Shown piece after piece: positions 1 through 9,320 of a stretch of DNA of 64,000 nt. The stretch spans positions 1,051,673 to 1,115,672 of the forward strand of contig NZ_CP132360.1 in assembly GCF_030758955.1 (NCBI RefSeq). Reading direction: 5' to 3'. Within the stretch, counting starts at the first letter, position 1, and each line of letters opens with the position of its first letter. Under the pieces are notes generated by a model, which had not been told where the DNA came from, did not search any database, and was given only the letters and a program-made list of their open reading frames with translations. Position numbers and translations under genes: made by a program. The DNA is from Agrococcus beijingensis. GTDB taxonomy: Bacteria; Actinomycetota; Actinomycetes; Actinomycetales; Microbacteriaceae.

Positions 1-2
1 GG

Positions 3-1097
3 GAGGCCAACCGGCAGCTGCTCGCGACCGTCGACGCCGTCACGCTCGTGCGCGGCGAGGCGCGCTTCACCGGCCCCCGCACGGTGCGCGTCCACGGCGG
101 CGACGAGCAGCTCGAGATCGTCGCCGAGCACGTGGTCGTCAACACCGGCACCGAGCCGCGACTGCCGGGCATCCCCGGCGAGACCGGGCCGCGCGTGCAC
201 GACTCCACCGGCCTCCAGCACCTCGACCGCGTGCCCGAGCGGCTCGCGATCGTCGGCGGCGGCCCCATCGCGCTCGAGTTCGCCGGCATGTTCGCCCGCT
301 TCGGCAGCGCGGTCACGGTGATCGTGCGCGGCGCGAGCATCCTGCCCCACGAGGACGACGATGTGCGCGCCTCCGTCGAGGAGGCGCTCACCGACGCCGG
401 CGTGCGGATCCTCGCCGATGCCGACACCGAGCGGATCGACGACGACGGCGCAGTCGCGACGGTCGTCACCTCCGCCGGCGAGGTCGCCGCTGACGCCGTG
501 CTGCTCGCCACCGGCCGCGCGCCCGTCACAGCGGGACTCGACCTCCCGTCAGCCGGCATCGCTACCGACGAGCGCGGCTTCGTGACCGTCGACGAGTTGC
601 TGCGCACCAGCGCCGACGGCGTCTGGGCGGTCGGCGACGTGAACGGCGGCCAGCAGCTCACGCCCATCTCGCTCGACGACCACCGGGTCGTGCTCTCCCA
701 GCTCACCGGCCGAGGCGGCCGCAGCCGCGACGACCGGGTCGCCGTGCCGACCACCACCTTCACCACGCCGCCGCTCGCCCGCGTCGGCATCACCGAGCGC
801 GAGGCGCGAGCGCGCGGACTCGACGTGCGCGTCGCCGCCAAGCCGGTGGCGACGATCGCCGCGATGCCGCGGCCGAAGGCCGTCGGCGAGACGCACGGCA
901 TCATCAAGCTCGTCGTCGACGCGCAGAGCGACCTCGTGCTCGGCGCCGCCCTCCACACCATCGACGCACAGGAGGTCGTGAACCTCGTCGCCCTGGCGAT
1001 GCGCGCCGGCGTGACGGCGACCGAGCTGCGCGATGGCATCTGGACGCATCCGTCGTCGACCGAGGCCCTGAACGAGGTGCTCGCGGAGCTGCGCTGA
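3..1097 (+). CDS. Pyridine nucleotide-disulfide oxidoreductase, class I (5' end outside window)
   Basis: This is the C-terminal 364 residues of an FAD/NAD(P)H flavoprotein of the glutathione/mercuric reductase superfamily. The frame is open to the window edge, so the FAD-binding N-terminus and the expected redox CxxxxC lie upstream and cannot be checked. Visible parts are an NAD(P)-binding glycine motif (IVGGGPIALEF, near base 245-280), the second FAD motif VWAVGDVNG and a C-terminal dimerisation domain. That domain ends in HPSSTEALNE, where the family His of the His-Glu pair sits. No CoA- or mercury-specific residues are visible, so the substrate is unknown. Stop at 1095-1097; the next gene converges from the minus strand 28 bases later. 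Confidence 0.85.
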   Translation, partial: EANRQLLATVDAVTLVRGEARFTGPRTVRVHGGDEQLEIVAEHVVVNTGTEPRLPGIPGETGPRVHDSTGLQHLDRVPERLAIVGGGPIALEFAGMFARFGSAVTVIVRGASILPHEDDDVRASVEEALTDAGVRILADADTERIDDDGAVATVVTSAGEVAADAVLLATGRAPVTAGLDLPSAGIATDERGFVTVDELLRTSADGVWAVGDVNGGQQLTPISLDDHRVVLSQLTGRGGRSRDDRVAVPTTTFTTPPLARVGITEREARARGLDVRVAAKPVATIAAMPRPKAVGETHGIIKLVVDAQSDLVLGAALHTIDAQEVVNLVALAMRAGVTATELRDGIWTHPSSTEALNEVLAELR

Positions 1098-1125
1098 CGG
1101 GGATGGGGCCTCAGCGCCAACGACC

Positions 1126-2079
1126 TCAGCGCCGCACGCCCAGCCGCGACAGTACCCGATCGGCGAGCGGCTTGCCGCCCGTCTGGCAGTTCGCGCAGTA
1201 CTCGAAGGTGCTGTCGGCATAGATGACCTGGCGCACCGTGTCGCCGCACACCGGGCACGCCTCGCCCTTGCGGCCGTGCACCCGCATCCCCTGCCGCTTC
1301 TCGGCCTTCAGCGACGACGCCGGCACGCCGCGGGCATGCTCGACCGCCTCGCCGAGCACCTCGCGCAGGGCCGTGTAGAGCCGGTGCACCTCGTCGGGCG
1401 GCATCGACGCCGGGTGGAACGGCGACATGCGCGCCGCATGCAGGATCTCGTCGGAGTAGGCGTTGCCGATGCCGGCGATGCGCCGCTGGTCGCGGAGCAC
1501 GCCCTTGATCTGTGCCCGGCCGGCATGCTCGAGGATGTTCGCGAAGCGCTCCTCGGTGAAGGATGCGTCGAGCGGCTCGGGGCCGAGCGTCGCGATCGAG
1601 AGCACCTGGTCGGGATGCGCGACCACGTGGATCGCGAGCCGCTTCTGCGTCGCGCGCTCGGTCACGTCGAAGCCGTCGCCGCCGACCCCCTCGTCGCCCG
1701 CGGCGCGCTCGAGCACCACGCGGGCCGCCAGCGGACCCTTGAACGCGGGCAACCCGTTCACCGTGGCCCGAGACGGGCCACGGCGCTGGCGTCGCGGCGA
1801 AGACCCGAAAGGGTCTTCGCTCTGAGCTCCAGCGCGCCACTGGATCCACCCGGAGCGCGCCAGGTGGATCACGAGGTGCAGCCCGCTGTCGACGCTCAGC
1901 ACCAGGTGCTTGCCGCGTCGGCTCGCTCCGGTGAAGACGGTGCCCGCGAGGGCGTCGACGGATGGGTCGTAGGTCTTGAGCGCGGCGATCGACGGCACGT
2001 CGACACGACGGATCGCGCGGCCGGCCAGGCGGGCGCCCAGGTCGGCCGCGAGCGCCTCGACCTCGGGCAGCTCCGGCAT
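1126..2079 (-). CDS. Formamidopyrimidine-DNA glycosylase / endonuclease VIII family protein
   Basis: Base-excision repair glycosylase/AP lyase of 317 residues. The start is fixed by the invariant N-terminus MPELPEVE, since the catalytic Pro must follow the initiator Met and Glu3 is the second catalytic residue; longer upstream reading in this frame is not used. A Lys in SRRGKHLVL matches the conserved beta-turn Lys. The helix-two-turn-helix and a C-terminal zinc finger (CPVC ... YCANCQTGGK) are present. The TQKRLAIHVV stretch is typical of actinobacterial Fpg paralogues. Residues of about 87-107 form an Arg/Ser-rich insertion in a variable loop and are encoded by two perfect hairpins (separate entries). 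Fpg and Nei-like substrate choice cannot be told apart from sequence alone. Confidence 0.88.
   Translation of the reverse strand: MPELPEVEALAADLGARLAGRAIRRVDVPSIAALKTYDPSVDALAGTVFTGASRRGKHLVLSVDSGLHLVIHLARSGWIQWRAGAQSEDPFGSSPRRQRRGPSRATVNGLPAFKGPLAARVVLERAAGDEGVGGDGFDVTERATQKRLAIHVVAHPDQVLSIATLGPEPLDASFTEERFANILEHAGRAQIKGVLRDQRRIAGIGNAYSDEILHAARMSPFHPASMPPDEVHRLYTALREVLGEAVEHARGVPASSLKAEKRQGMRVHGRKGEACPVCGDTVRQVIYADSTFEYCANCQTGGKPLADRVLSRLGVRR
1761..1783 (-). repeat. Perfect hairpin 1 inside the fpg-like gene
   Basis: Ten-base arms (CCGTGGCCCG and its exact complement) enclose a 3-base loop. The hairpin lies wholly inside the coding sequence, in the loop-insert region of the glycosylase, and keeps the frame open. 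Confidence 0.8.
1797..1820 (-). repeat. Perfect hairpin 2 inside the fpg-like gene
   Basis: Ten-base arms (GCGAAGACCC and its exact complement) enclose a 4-base GAAA loop (UUUC in the mRNA). It lies 13 bases from hairpin 1 and is also within the fpg-like reading frame. Together the two look like a small palindromic element accommodated in frame rather than a terminator, because translation continues through both. Confidence 0.8.
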
Positions 2080-2147
2080 GCGACCAGTGTGCACCCGGTC
2101 GCTGACATCGGGACAGCCGTCGCTGCCCGCGAGCCGGCGGGCCCGGG

Positions 2148-3152
2148 CTACTCGCCCTTCAGGCGGAGCAGGCGGGCCTGCCCCTCCTCGCGCAGCTCGA
2201 CCAGCGCATCCCTTGCGGTCACGAAGTCGGAGAACGACTTGTGCCCGATCGACTTCTCGTTGAAGACCGGATCCATGCGCTTCATCTGCTCCTTGACGAC
2301 GTTGGCGTGCAGCCACTCGTCGTCGGTCTTCTGGTGCAGGATGCGCATGGCGCGCTCGAGCAGGCCCGTCGAGGCGTCGCCGCGCTGGGCCGGGGTCATC
2401 GCCACCTCGTCCTGAGCCGCGGCGACCGACTCGCTCGTCGCACGGCGGCGGCGACGCGCGGGTGCCTTCGCGGCCTCGGCCTCCGTCGCCGCGGCCTCCT
2501 CGGCCTCGGCGGCGATGCGCTTGGCCTCCGCCTTCGTCGGCGCGGGCGCGTCGACCTCGGGCTCGGGCTCGTCGATCTGCACCGGCTCGATGCCCGGCAG
2601 CGCGTCGTAGTCGGCGAACTCGTCGCACGCGGCGGCGAGCGACTTCGAGGTGGAGCCGGCGACGCCGATGCCCACCATGTAGCGGCCCAGCCGCTTGGTG
2701 CGCTGGGCGAGCGCGATGTAGTCGCTGTCGCCAGCCACCACCACGACGTGGGTGATGTTGTCGAGGCGGAAGAGATCCTCGACCACGTCGATCGAGAGGC
2801 GGATGTCGGCGCCGTTCTTCAGCGAGCGGGTGGTCGGGAACATCTGCACCAGGTCGACCGCTCTGGCCAGCAGCTGGTCGCGGTAGGCGGCGTGCGCCGG
2901 CACCGACCAGTCGGCGTAGGCGCGGCTGAGCACGATCGAGCCGTAGGAGGAGGCGTAGTCGATGATCGCGCCGAGGTCGACGGTCGCCTGCGAGAAGCGC
3001 GTGCGCGCCTTCGACTCGCGGCCGTCGGCGGGCAGCGTGCGCACCTTGTCGGCATGGAAGGCGCCGCGACCGTGGATCTGGTCGTAGCGCGAGATGAGGA
3101 TGTTGTCGAAGTCGATGTAGACGGCGACACGCGCCTCGGAGTCAGTGGGCAT
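2148..3152 (-). CDS. NYN domain protein with C-terminal LOTUS/OST-HTH-like domain
   Basis: 334 residues. The N-terminal ~190 residues match the NYN (PIN-like, LabA/DUF88) fold: YIDFDN near residue 12-17 supplies the first metal-binding Asp, DIRLSIDVVEDL the second, and VVAGDSDYIAL the third cluster. These are acidic residues expected of a metal-dependent RNase. A Glu/Ala-rich linker with an Arg-rich basic patch (RRRRRA) follows. The last ~75 residues look like an OST-HTH/LOTUS winged-helix RNA-binding module. The family is linked to RNA cleavage or turnover, but no substrate is known for this type. The gene ends 68 bases upstream of the glycosylase and begins 12 bases downstream of the MFS gene, all on the minus strand. 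Confidence 0.85.
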   Translation of the reverse strand: MPTDSEARVAVYIDFDNILISRYDQIHGRGAFHADKVRTLPADGRESKARTRFSQATVDLGAIIDYASSYGSIVLSRAYADWSVPAHAAYRDQLLARAVDLVQMFPTTRSLKNGADIRLSIDVVEDLFRLDNITHVVVVAGDSDYIALAQRTKRLGRYMVGIGVAGSTSKSLAAACDEFADYDALPGIEPVQIDEPEPEVDAPAPTKAEAKRIAAEAEEAAATEAEAAKAPARRRRRATSESVAAAQDEVAMTPAQRGDASTGLLERAMRILHQKTDDEWLHANVVKEQMKRMDPVFNEKSIGHKSFSDFVTARDALVELREEGQARLLRLKGE

Positions 3153-3164
3153 GCAGCCAGTCTG

Positions 3165-4418
3165 TCAGGCCGCCTCGGTCTCCTCGGCGAAGGCATCGGC
3201 GATCTGGTGCCGGAACACCGCCAGCACCCACCACACCGCGACGCCCGCGATCGTCGCCAGCACGCCGGCGACCACGAACGCGGTCGGCAGGTCGAAGGCC
3301 GACGCCACGGCCCCGCCGGTGAGCGCGCCCAGCGGCATGCCGCCCCAGATCACCGTGCGGTAGGCGCCCTGCACCCGGCCGAACAGCGCATCCGGGATGA
3401 GGGCCTGCCGCACCGACATGACCTGCACGTTGAAGGCGCTCACGGCGAGCGCCCCCAGCGGCCAGCAGACCAGCGCGACCGGCAGCGTCGGCCAGACGCC
3501 CATCGCCAGCAGCGTCATCCCGTAGACCACGCCGCTCACGCCCATGGCGCCCGTGCGGCCCAGCAGCCGCGTGATCGTCGTCGACAGCAGCGCCCCGAGG
3601 ATCGCGCCCACGCCGATCACGCTCAGCACCAGGCCGAAGCCGGCCTCGTCGATGCCCAGCACCTCGAGCGCGAACAGCACGCCGATGCCGTTCGCGATCG
3701 CGTTGCCGAACCCTGCGATGCCCGTCGCCCAGACGAGCTGCCGCAGGATCGGATGGCGCACGAGCCAGCCGAGGCCCTCACGGATGTCGGCCGACATCGT
3801 CGTGCGCTCGGCCCCGCGGTCGGGCACGAAGGCGCCGCGCACCGTCGCCACCAGCACCGCCGCCCCGACGTAGAGCACGACCGATGCGCCGATCGGCAGC
3901 ACCGCCCACAGCGCGAACAGGAGTGCGCCCAGGGGCGCGCCGAGGAAGAGGTTCGTGACGCTCTCGGCGGTGGAGAGCAGCGAGTTGCCCCGCTCGAGCT
4001 GCGCCCGACGCACCACCCTGGGCAGCATCGCCCTCGCCGCGTTGTCGTAGACGGTCTCGGCGATGCCGAGCAGGAACGCCGCGACGTAGAGCACCCAGAT
4101 GCTCGCCCATCCCGTGGCGAGCGCGACCGCCAGACCGAGCAGCACGAGGGCGCGGAAGAGGTTCGCGAGCCGCATCGCCGCACGCCGGTCGACGCGGTCG
4201 ACCAGCGCGCCCGCCGGGATCGCGAACAGCAGCCACGGCAGGAACGCGAGCGTCGCGACCAGCGAGACGAGCAGCGGGTCGCGCGTGAGGCTCGCCGCGA
4301 CCAGCGGCAGCGCCGCAGCCAGGATGCCGTCGGAGAAGTTCGACGCCGTCGACGACGAGAAGAGCCGCCAGAAGCTCGCGCCGAGCGGCGCCCGCTGCGG
4401 CACGCGCTCATCGGTCAC
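3165..4418 (-). CDS. MFS transporter (MFS_3/DHA-type exporter)
   Basis: 417-residue inner-membrane protein with about 12 hydrophobic segments. It follows the N-terminal pattern FWRLFSSSTASNFSDG and LVDRVDRRAAM (loop 2-3 motif A-like) seen in the enterobactin-exporter/multidrug branch of the major facilitator superfamily. The GTG at 4418 is preferred: it begins VTDERVPQRAP, just before the first helix. The longer ATG-initiated reading would overlap the upstream region of the plus-strand neighbour and adds no recognisable domain. Substrate unknown; proton-coupled drug or siderophore export is the family norm. Confidence 0.8.
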   Translation of the reverse strand: MTDERVPQRAPLGASFWRLFSSSTASNFSDGILAAALPLVAASLTRDPLLVSLVATLAFLPWLLFAIPAGALVDRVDRRAAMRLANLFRALVLLGLAVALATGWASIWVLYVAAFLLGIAETVYDNAARAMLPRVVRRAQLERGNSLLSTAESVTNLFLGAPLGALLFALWAVLPIGASVVLYVGAAVLVATVRGAFVPDRGAERTTMSADIREGLGWLVRHPILRQLVWATGIAGFGNAIANGIGVLFALEVLGIDEAGFGLVLSVIGVGAILGALLSTTITRLLGRTGAMGVSGVVYGMTLLAMGVWPTLPVALVCWPLGALAVSAFNVQVMSVRQALIPDALFGRVQGAYRTVIWGGMPLGALTGGAVASAFDLPTAFVVAGVLATIAGVAVWWVLAVFRHQIADAFAEETEAA

Positions 4419-4534
4419 GGCCCCCGAGTCTGCACCATGCGCGGCGCCCAGCGACACTCCCGACGACTGCCAGGGGTTGCACAGGCCGCGTGCGACCGGC
4501 ATCGTGGCCGGTTCGCCAACGGAAGGAGCACTCC

Positions 4535-4816
4535 ATGCTCACCCTGACCGAGAACGCCCAGACCGTCATCACCGGCATCGTCGAGAACGCCAGCGTCGCC
4601 AGCACCGGAGGCCTCCGCATCTCACAGGACCTCGGCGGCTCCAGCCTCGACGTGGCGGTCGCCGCAGCACCGCAGGACGACGACCAGGTCGTCGAGGCCG
4701 CCGGCGCGAAGGTCTTCCTCGACCCGTCGGCCGCCGTGGTGCTCGACGACAAGGTGCTCGACGCCTCTGCGGCAGATGACGGCCGCGTCGACTTCACGGT
4801 CGGCCAGCAGGGCTGA
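4535..4816 (+). CDS. HesB/IscA-like fold protein lacking the iron-sulfur cysteines
   Basis: 93 residues. The pattern GLRISQDLGGSSLDVAV followed by AAGAKVFLDPSAAVVLDDK matches the A-type carrier fold, where the 'V/F-x-D-P-x-(S/A)' strand is diagnostic. The three cysteines that bind Fe-S in true IscA/ErpA are absent; there is no Cys at all. The protein is therefore unlikely to act as an Fe-S carrier, and its role is unknown. ATG 4535 is chosen because GGAAGGAG lies about 7 bases upstream; an earlier in-frame start adds only unrelated basic residues. Divergent from the MFS gene and followed by a strong terminator. Confidence 0.75.
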   Translation: MLTLTENAQTVITGIVENASVASTGGLRISQDLGGSSLDVAVAAAPQDDDQVVEAAGAKVFLDPSAAVVLDDKVLDASAADDGRVDFTVGQQG

Positions 4817-4828
4817 CTGAGGTTCCAC

Positions 4829-4870
4829 CGAGGCGGGCCCCGACGCGTTTGCGGGGCCCGCCTCGTCGTT
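4829..4870 (+). terminator. Intrinsic terminator after the HesB-like gene
   Basis: A perfect 13-bp stem (4829-4841 with 4853-4865) encloses an 11-base loop and is followed by a short GTTG run. The strong GC stem also faces the convergent vapC gene, so it may serve both strands. Confidence 0.8.
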
Positions 4871-4913
4871 GCACCGCTGACGACAGCTGGGGAGGAGTCT
4901 CTGCTCGTCGCCC

Positions 4914-5333
4914 TCAGCCTCCGACCTGCCATGGGTCGTGCAGCGTGATGCCGAGCCCTTCGAAGTCGGCGAGGTTGCGGGTCGCGAGGTCGTGCTCGCC
5001 GACCAGGCAAATCGCGGCGATCATCCCGTCCTCCAGGCTCATCGGCCGGCCCAGCCGCTCGCGCTCGGCCCGCAACGACCCCCATCGGCGGGCTGCGGCA
5101 CGATCGAAGGCCAGCAGCCGGTCAGCAGCCGCCCGCTCCATCCGATCGATGGCGCCCTGGAGCGCATCGCGCCGTCGGCCCGCATCCAGTCGCTGCACGC
5201 CGTACTGCAGCTCCGCCACCGAGACCGCAGTGATCGCGGCGCGATCGGCGTGCGCGCTCAGCCATGCGATGACGCCCGGGTCAGGCCTCCGTCGCATGGG
5301 CTCGGAGAGCACGTTCGTGTCGAGGACGATCAC
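4914..5333 (-). CDS. vapC: VapC-type PIN-domain toxin
   Basis: 139-residue PIN ribonuclease. The N-terminal LDTNVLSE supplies the first catalytic Asp, SVAELQYG the Glu and SLEDGMIAA the third acidic site; LATRNLADFEG carries the final conserved Asp. The arrangement is that of FitB/VapC toxins, which cut tRNA or rRNA when freed from their antitoxin. The start ATG overlaps the antitoxin stop by 4 bases (ATGA), implying translational coupling. Target RNA cannot be predicted. Confidence 0.92.
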   Translation of the reverse strand: MIVLDTNVLSEPMRRRPDPGVIAWLSAHADRAAITAVSVAELQYGVQRLDAGRRRDALQGAIDRMERAAADRLLAFDRAAARRWGSLRAERERLGRPMSLEDGMIAAICLVGEHDLATRNLADFEGLGITLHDPWQVGG

Positions 5334-5557
5334 AGGAGGTCGACCGAACGCGGGCGTCCACGCTCGGGAAGCGAAAGATCGATGTCGAGCTGCTCGACAT
5401 CGCTGAGCCAGCCGTGGACGAAGTCGACCCGCACGCCGACGGCGTCGTCGAGGATCTCACGCACCTCGGCCTCCATCGAGCGATCGTGCGCAGCGGCCCG
5501 TGCTTTGAGTGCTCGCCTGGTCTCCTCAGACAGGTTCCGGATCGTCAATGTCGCCAT
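5330..5557 (-). CDS. vapB: VapB/FitA-type antitoxin
   Basis: 75 residues. The N-terminus (MATLTIRNLSEETRRAL ... MEAEVREIL) is a ribbon-helix-helix DNA-binding domain of the FitA/Arc type. The acidic-hydrophobic C-terminus (VEQLDIDLSLPERG) is the expected toxin-neutralising tail. It precedes and overlaps vapC. The ribosome site AGGAGG lies at 5564-5569, directly abutting a tandem palindrome (5569-5585) that is the likely operator for autorepression. Confidence 0.9.
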   Translation of the reverse strand: MATLTIRNLSEETRRALKARAAAHDRSMEAEVREILDDAVGVRVDFVHGWLSDVEQLDIDLSLPERGRPRSVDLL

Positions 5558-5568
5558 CGTGCACCTCC

Positions 5569-5585
5569 TGCTAGCAATGCTAGCA
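5569..5585 (-). promoter_or_regulatory. Tandem palindromic operator of vapBC
   Basis: Two identical 8-bp palindromes, TGCTAGCA, separated by one base lie immediately upstream of the vapB ribosome site. Two closely spaced half-palindromes are what a ribbon-helix-helix dimer pair would bind. The role is inferred from position; the repeat itself is exact. Confidence 0.65.
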
Positions 5586-5593
5586 AACGCGGC

Positions 5594-7051
<1,458 letters not shown>

Positions 7052-7385
7052 GCGTTCCCCCTCACCGCCACGATGGCGCACGCCGCCCACAGCGGCATGC
7101 CGAGGGGAGACTGACTCAGGCTAGGAGCGCCCGGGGCCGCCGTCGAATCGCCCTGTGGACAACGCTGTGGAAACCTGGGGACAACGCCGCGCGCCCCGGG
7201 AGACGACTCTCCCTCAACCTGTGCACAGATCTGTGGAATTGCACCGTGGAATCTCGCCGAAACCGACTCTGACCGGGACTTCCTGTTTCCACAACCGGTG
7301 GGGAGATACGGGGGTGAAGTGCACGTTGAAGGTTGGCTTCCCCTGTCGGCTTGACAACGCATCCGACCCTGCCGTCGACGACGAA
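7052..7385. other. dnaB upstream region with DnaA-box-like sequences
   Basis: 334 bases without a gene. It contains one exact TGTGGACAA (complement of the actinobacterial DnaA box TTGTCCACA) at 7154-7162. Partial matches TGTGGAAAC (7166-7174), TGTGGAATT (7232-7240) and GTTTCCACA (7285-7293) also occur. DnaA control of dnaB transcription is a reasonable inference; no clear -35/-10 pair was identified. Confidence 0.5.
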
Positions 7386-7420
7386 CGAGGGCCCGCATCC
7401 ATGACGGATGCGGGCCCTCG
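7386..7420 (-). terminator. Terminator of the rpsF-ssb-rpsR-rplI operon
   Basis: A perfect 15-bp inverted repeat (7386-7400 with 7406-7420) with a 5-base loop lies 16 bases beyond the rplI stop. There is no strong U-tract on the minus strand. Confidence 0.8.
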
Positions 7421-7435
7421 GCGAAGCGGGTACGG

Positions 7436-7888
7436 CTACTTGGCCGCGACCACCTTGAGCGTGATCGTCGCGACGATGTCGTCGCGCAGACGCGCGGTCG
7501 CCTTGTACTCGCCGACCGAGCGGATCGGCGAGGCGATCTCGATGACGCGCTTGTCGATGCTGCCGTGACCGGCGGCCTCGACGGCGTCAGCGATGTCCTT
7601 CGTCTGGATCGAGCCGAAGAGGCGGCCCTCGGAGCCGGTCTTCGCCTTCAGGGTGACGGCGTTCGCCTCGAGGCGAGCGCGCAGGTCCTGGGCCTCCTCG
7701 ATCGTGGCGTGCTCGCGTGCGACGCGGCCTGCCTTGATCGACTCGACCTGCTTCTCGCCGCCGCGCGTCCACGCGACAGCCAGGCCCTGCGGCACGAGGT
7801 AGTTGCGGGCGAACCCGTTCTTGACCTCGATGACGTCACCAGCGGAGCCGAGGCCGGAGACCTCGTTCGTCAGAATGAGCTTTGCCAT
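7436..7888 (-). CDS. rplI: 50S ribosomal protein L9
   Basis: 150 residues. The N-terminal L9 signature ([20 protein letters not shown] ... [14 protein letters not shown]) is intact, followed by the long connecting helix and the C-terminal rRNA-binding domain ([15 protein letters not shown]). L9 binds 23S rRNA at the base of the L1 stalk. Last gene of the rpsF operon, 12 bases after rpsR. Confidence 0.97.
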   Translation of the reverse strand: MAKLILTNEVSGLGSAGDVIEVKNGFARNYLVPQGLAVAWTRGGEKQVESIKAGRVAREHATIEEAQDLRARLEANAVTLKAKTGSEGRLFGSIQTKDIADAVEAAGHGSIDKRVIEIASPIRSVGEYKATARLRDDIVATITLKVVAAK

Positions 7889-7900
7889 GGTTCAGTCCCC

Positions 7901-8155
7901 TCAGCGTCCGGCGCCGGAGTACGGCAGGAGCGCCATCTCGCGAGCGTTCTTGATCGCCTTGGCGATCAGGCGCTGCTCCTGCACCGAGACGCCGGTGATG
8001 CGACGGGCACGGATCTTGCCGCGCTCCGAGATGAACTTCTTGAGCGTCGCGACGTCCTTCCAGTCGATGACGCCGACCTTGATCGCCTTCGCCGGAGCGA
8101 GCGTCTTGCCGCCCTTCGGGCCCCGCGGCTTGCGGTTCTGCGGCTTGCCAGCCAT
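7901..8155 (-). CDS. rpsR: 30S ribosomal protein S18 (zinc-independent form)
   Basis: 84 residues. The core [19 protein letters not shown] and [29 protein letters not shown] is typical S18. The protein has no cysteine, so it is the C-minus form that does not carry the CxxC zinc ribbon found in some paralogues. S18 pairs with S6 on the 30S platform, and both genes lie in this operon. Confidence 0.97.
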   Translation of the reverse strand: MAGKPQNRKPRGPKGGKTLAPAKAIKVGVIDWKDVATLKKFISERGKIRARRITGVSVQEQRLIAKAIKNAREMALLPYSGAGR

Positions 8156-8212
8156 GTGTCCTTCTTTCGTGCTCGGGACTGCCGTCCCGTGAATGCTTGG
8201 AGTGCGAGAGGC

Positions 8213-8752
8213 CTAGAAGGGCGTCTCGTCGTTGTAGGAGGTGCCGGGAGCGCCCCACACGTCGCCGGAGGCGGGCTGCGCGGCCGGCTGGCCCCACGGC
8301 TCACCGGCGGCCTGCTGCGGCTGGCCGAAGCCGCCGCCCTGCCCGACCTGGCCACCCTGCCCACCGGAGCTGCGGCCTGCGCCGCCGCCCGTCGTGCGCG
8401 TGATCTGCGCCGTCGCGTAGCGGAGCGAGGGGCCGATCTCGTCGACCTCGAGCTCGATGACCGTGCGCTTCTCGCCCTGCTGCGTCTCGAACGAGCGCTG
8501 CTTCAGGCGACCCTGCGCGATGACGCGCGAGCCCTTCGACAGGCTCTGCGAGACGTGCTCGGCGAACTCGCGCCACACCGACGCGCGGAGGAACAGCGCT
8601 TCGCCGTCCTTCCACTCGTTCGACGCGCGGTCGAACGTGCGCGGCGTCGATGCGATCGTGAAGTTCGCCACCGCGAGACCGTTCTGCGTGTAGCGCAGCT
8701 CCGGGTCGGCAGTCAGGTTGCCGACGACCGTGATGATCGTCTCGCCAGCCAT
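8213..8752 (-). CDS. ssb: Single-stranded DNA-binding protein
   Basis: 179 residues. An N-terminal OB-fold of about 110 residues ([19 protein letters not shown] ... [19 protein letters not shown]) is followed by a Gly/Gln-rich linker. The conserved acidic tip ends DETPF and recruits replication and repair partners. Located between rpsF (2-base gap) and rpsR, the usual bacterial arrangement. Confidence 0.97.
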   Translation of the reverse strand: MAGETIITVVGNLTADPELRYTQNGLAVANFTIASTPRTFDRASNEWKDGEALFLRASVWREFAEHVSQSLSKGSRVIAQGRLKQRSFETQQGEKRTVIELEVDEIGPSLRYATAQITRTTGGGAGRSSGGQGGQVGQGGGFGQPQQAAGEPWGQPAAQPASGDVWGAPGTSYNDETPF

Positions 8753-8754
8753 GG

Positions 8755-9198
8755 CTACTCGGCCTCGACCTCTGCGGTCGCCTCAGCGGCTGCCGGGGCT
8801 GCGGGGGTCGCGGTCACCGGAGCGGCCGGCGCGGCGGCAGCGGCGGGCGCATTCGCCTTCCGGGCTGCCTTGGCCTCGGCGTGGCGACGCGAGTCGCCCG
8901 TCTGCGCCACGGCGGTGTCGGCACGCAGCACCTTGGTGCGCATGACGGCCTCGGAGAGGCCCAGCTGGCGGTCCAGCTCATCGGTGGTCTTGGACTCGGC
9001 CGAGAAGTTGACGACGGCGTAGATGCCCTCGGTCTTCTTGTCGATCTCGTATGCCAGGCGACGTCGGCCCCAGATGTCGACCTTGTCGATCGTGCCGCCA
9101 TCGTTGCGGATGACGTTGAGGAACTTGTCGAGGGACGGTGCGACAGAGCGCTCGTCCACCTCCGGGTCGAGAATCACCATCAGCTCGTACTGCTGCAT
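8755..9198 (-). CDS. rpsF: 30S ribosomal protein S6
   Basis: 147 residues. The S6 ferredoxin-like domain ([14 protein letters not shown] ... [25 protein letters not shown]) fills the first ~95 residues. An unusually long Ala/Pro-rich C-terminal tail of about 45 residues follows. First gene of the operon; a ribosome site AAGGAGG lies about 7-8 bases upstream of ATG 9198. Confidence 0.97.
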   Translation of the reverse strand: MQQYELMVILDPEVDERSVAPSLDKFLNVIRNDGGTIDKVDIWGRRRLAYEIDKKTEGIYAVVNFSAESKTTDELDRQLGLSEAVMRTKVLRADTAVAQTGDSRRHAEAKAARKANAPAAAAAPAAPVTATPAAPAAAEATAEVEAE

Positions 9199-9227
9199 GC
9201 TTCACCCACCTCCTTCGGACTAGAACG

Positions 9228-9246
9228 GCTGCAGACGGTCTGCAGC
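9228..9246 (-). promoter_or_regulatory. Hairpin in the rpsF leader
   Basis: A perfect 7-bp stem with a 5-base loop (ACCGT in the mRNA) sits 30 bases before the rpsF start. S6:S18 complexes autoregulate through leader hairpins in many bacteria. Whether this one carries the required bulge was not established, so the assignment is tentative. Confidence 0.4.
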
Positions 9247-9290
9247 AGGAGGGTATGCATGTGCGCGGGTTCACCCAGCGCAACCTGGCA

Positions 9291-9320
9291 ATCCTACCGC
9301 AGGCGAGGTGCCAGTCTCAA
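9291..9320 (-). promoter_or_regulatory. Promoter of the rpsF operon
   Basis: On the minus strand, TTGAGA (9315-9320), an 18-base spacer and TAGGAT (9291-9296) form a good housekeeping promoter about 90 bases before rpsF. It overlaps the end of the upstream gene by a few bases. Confidence 0.65.

Noticed and set aside
2241..4547. A 768-codon plus-strand open frame across the NYN and MFS genes
   Set aside because: It is the antisense shadow of two genes with clear families; low-complexity Arg/His content.
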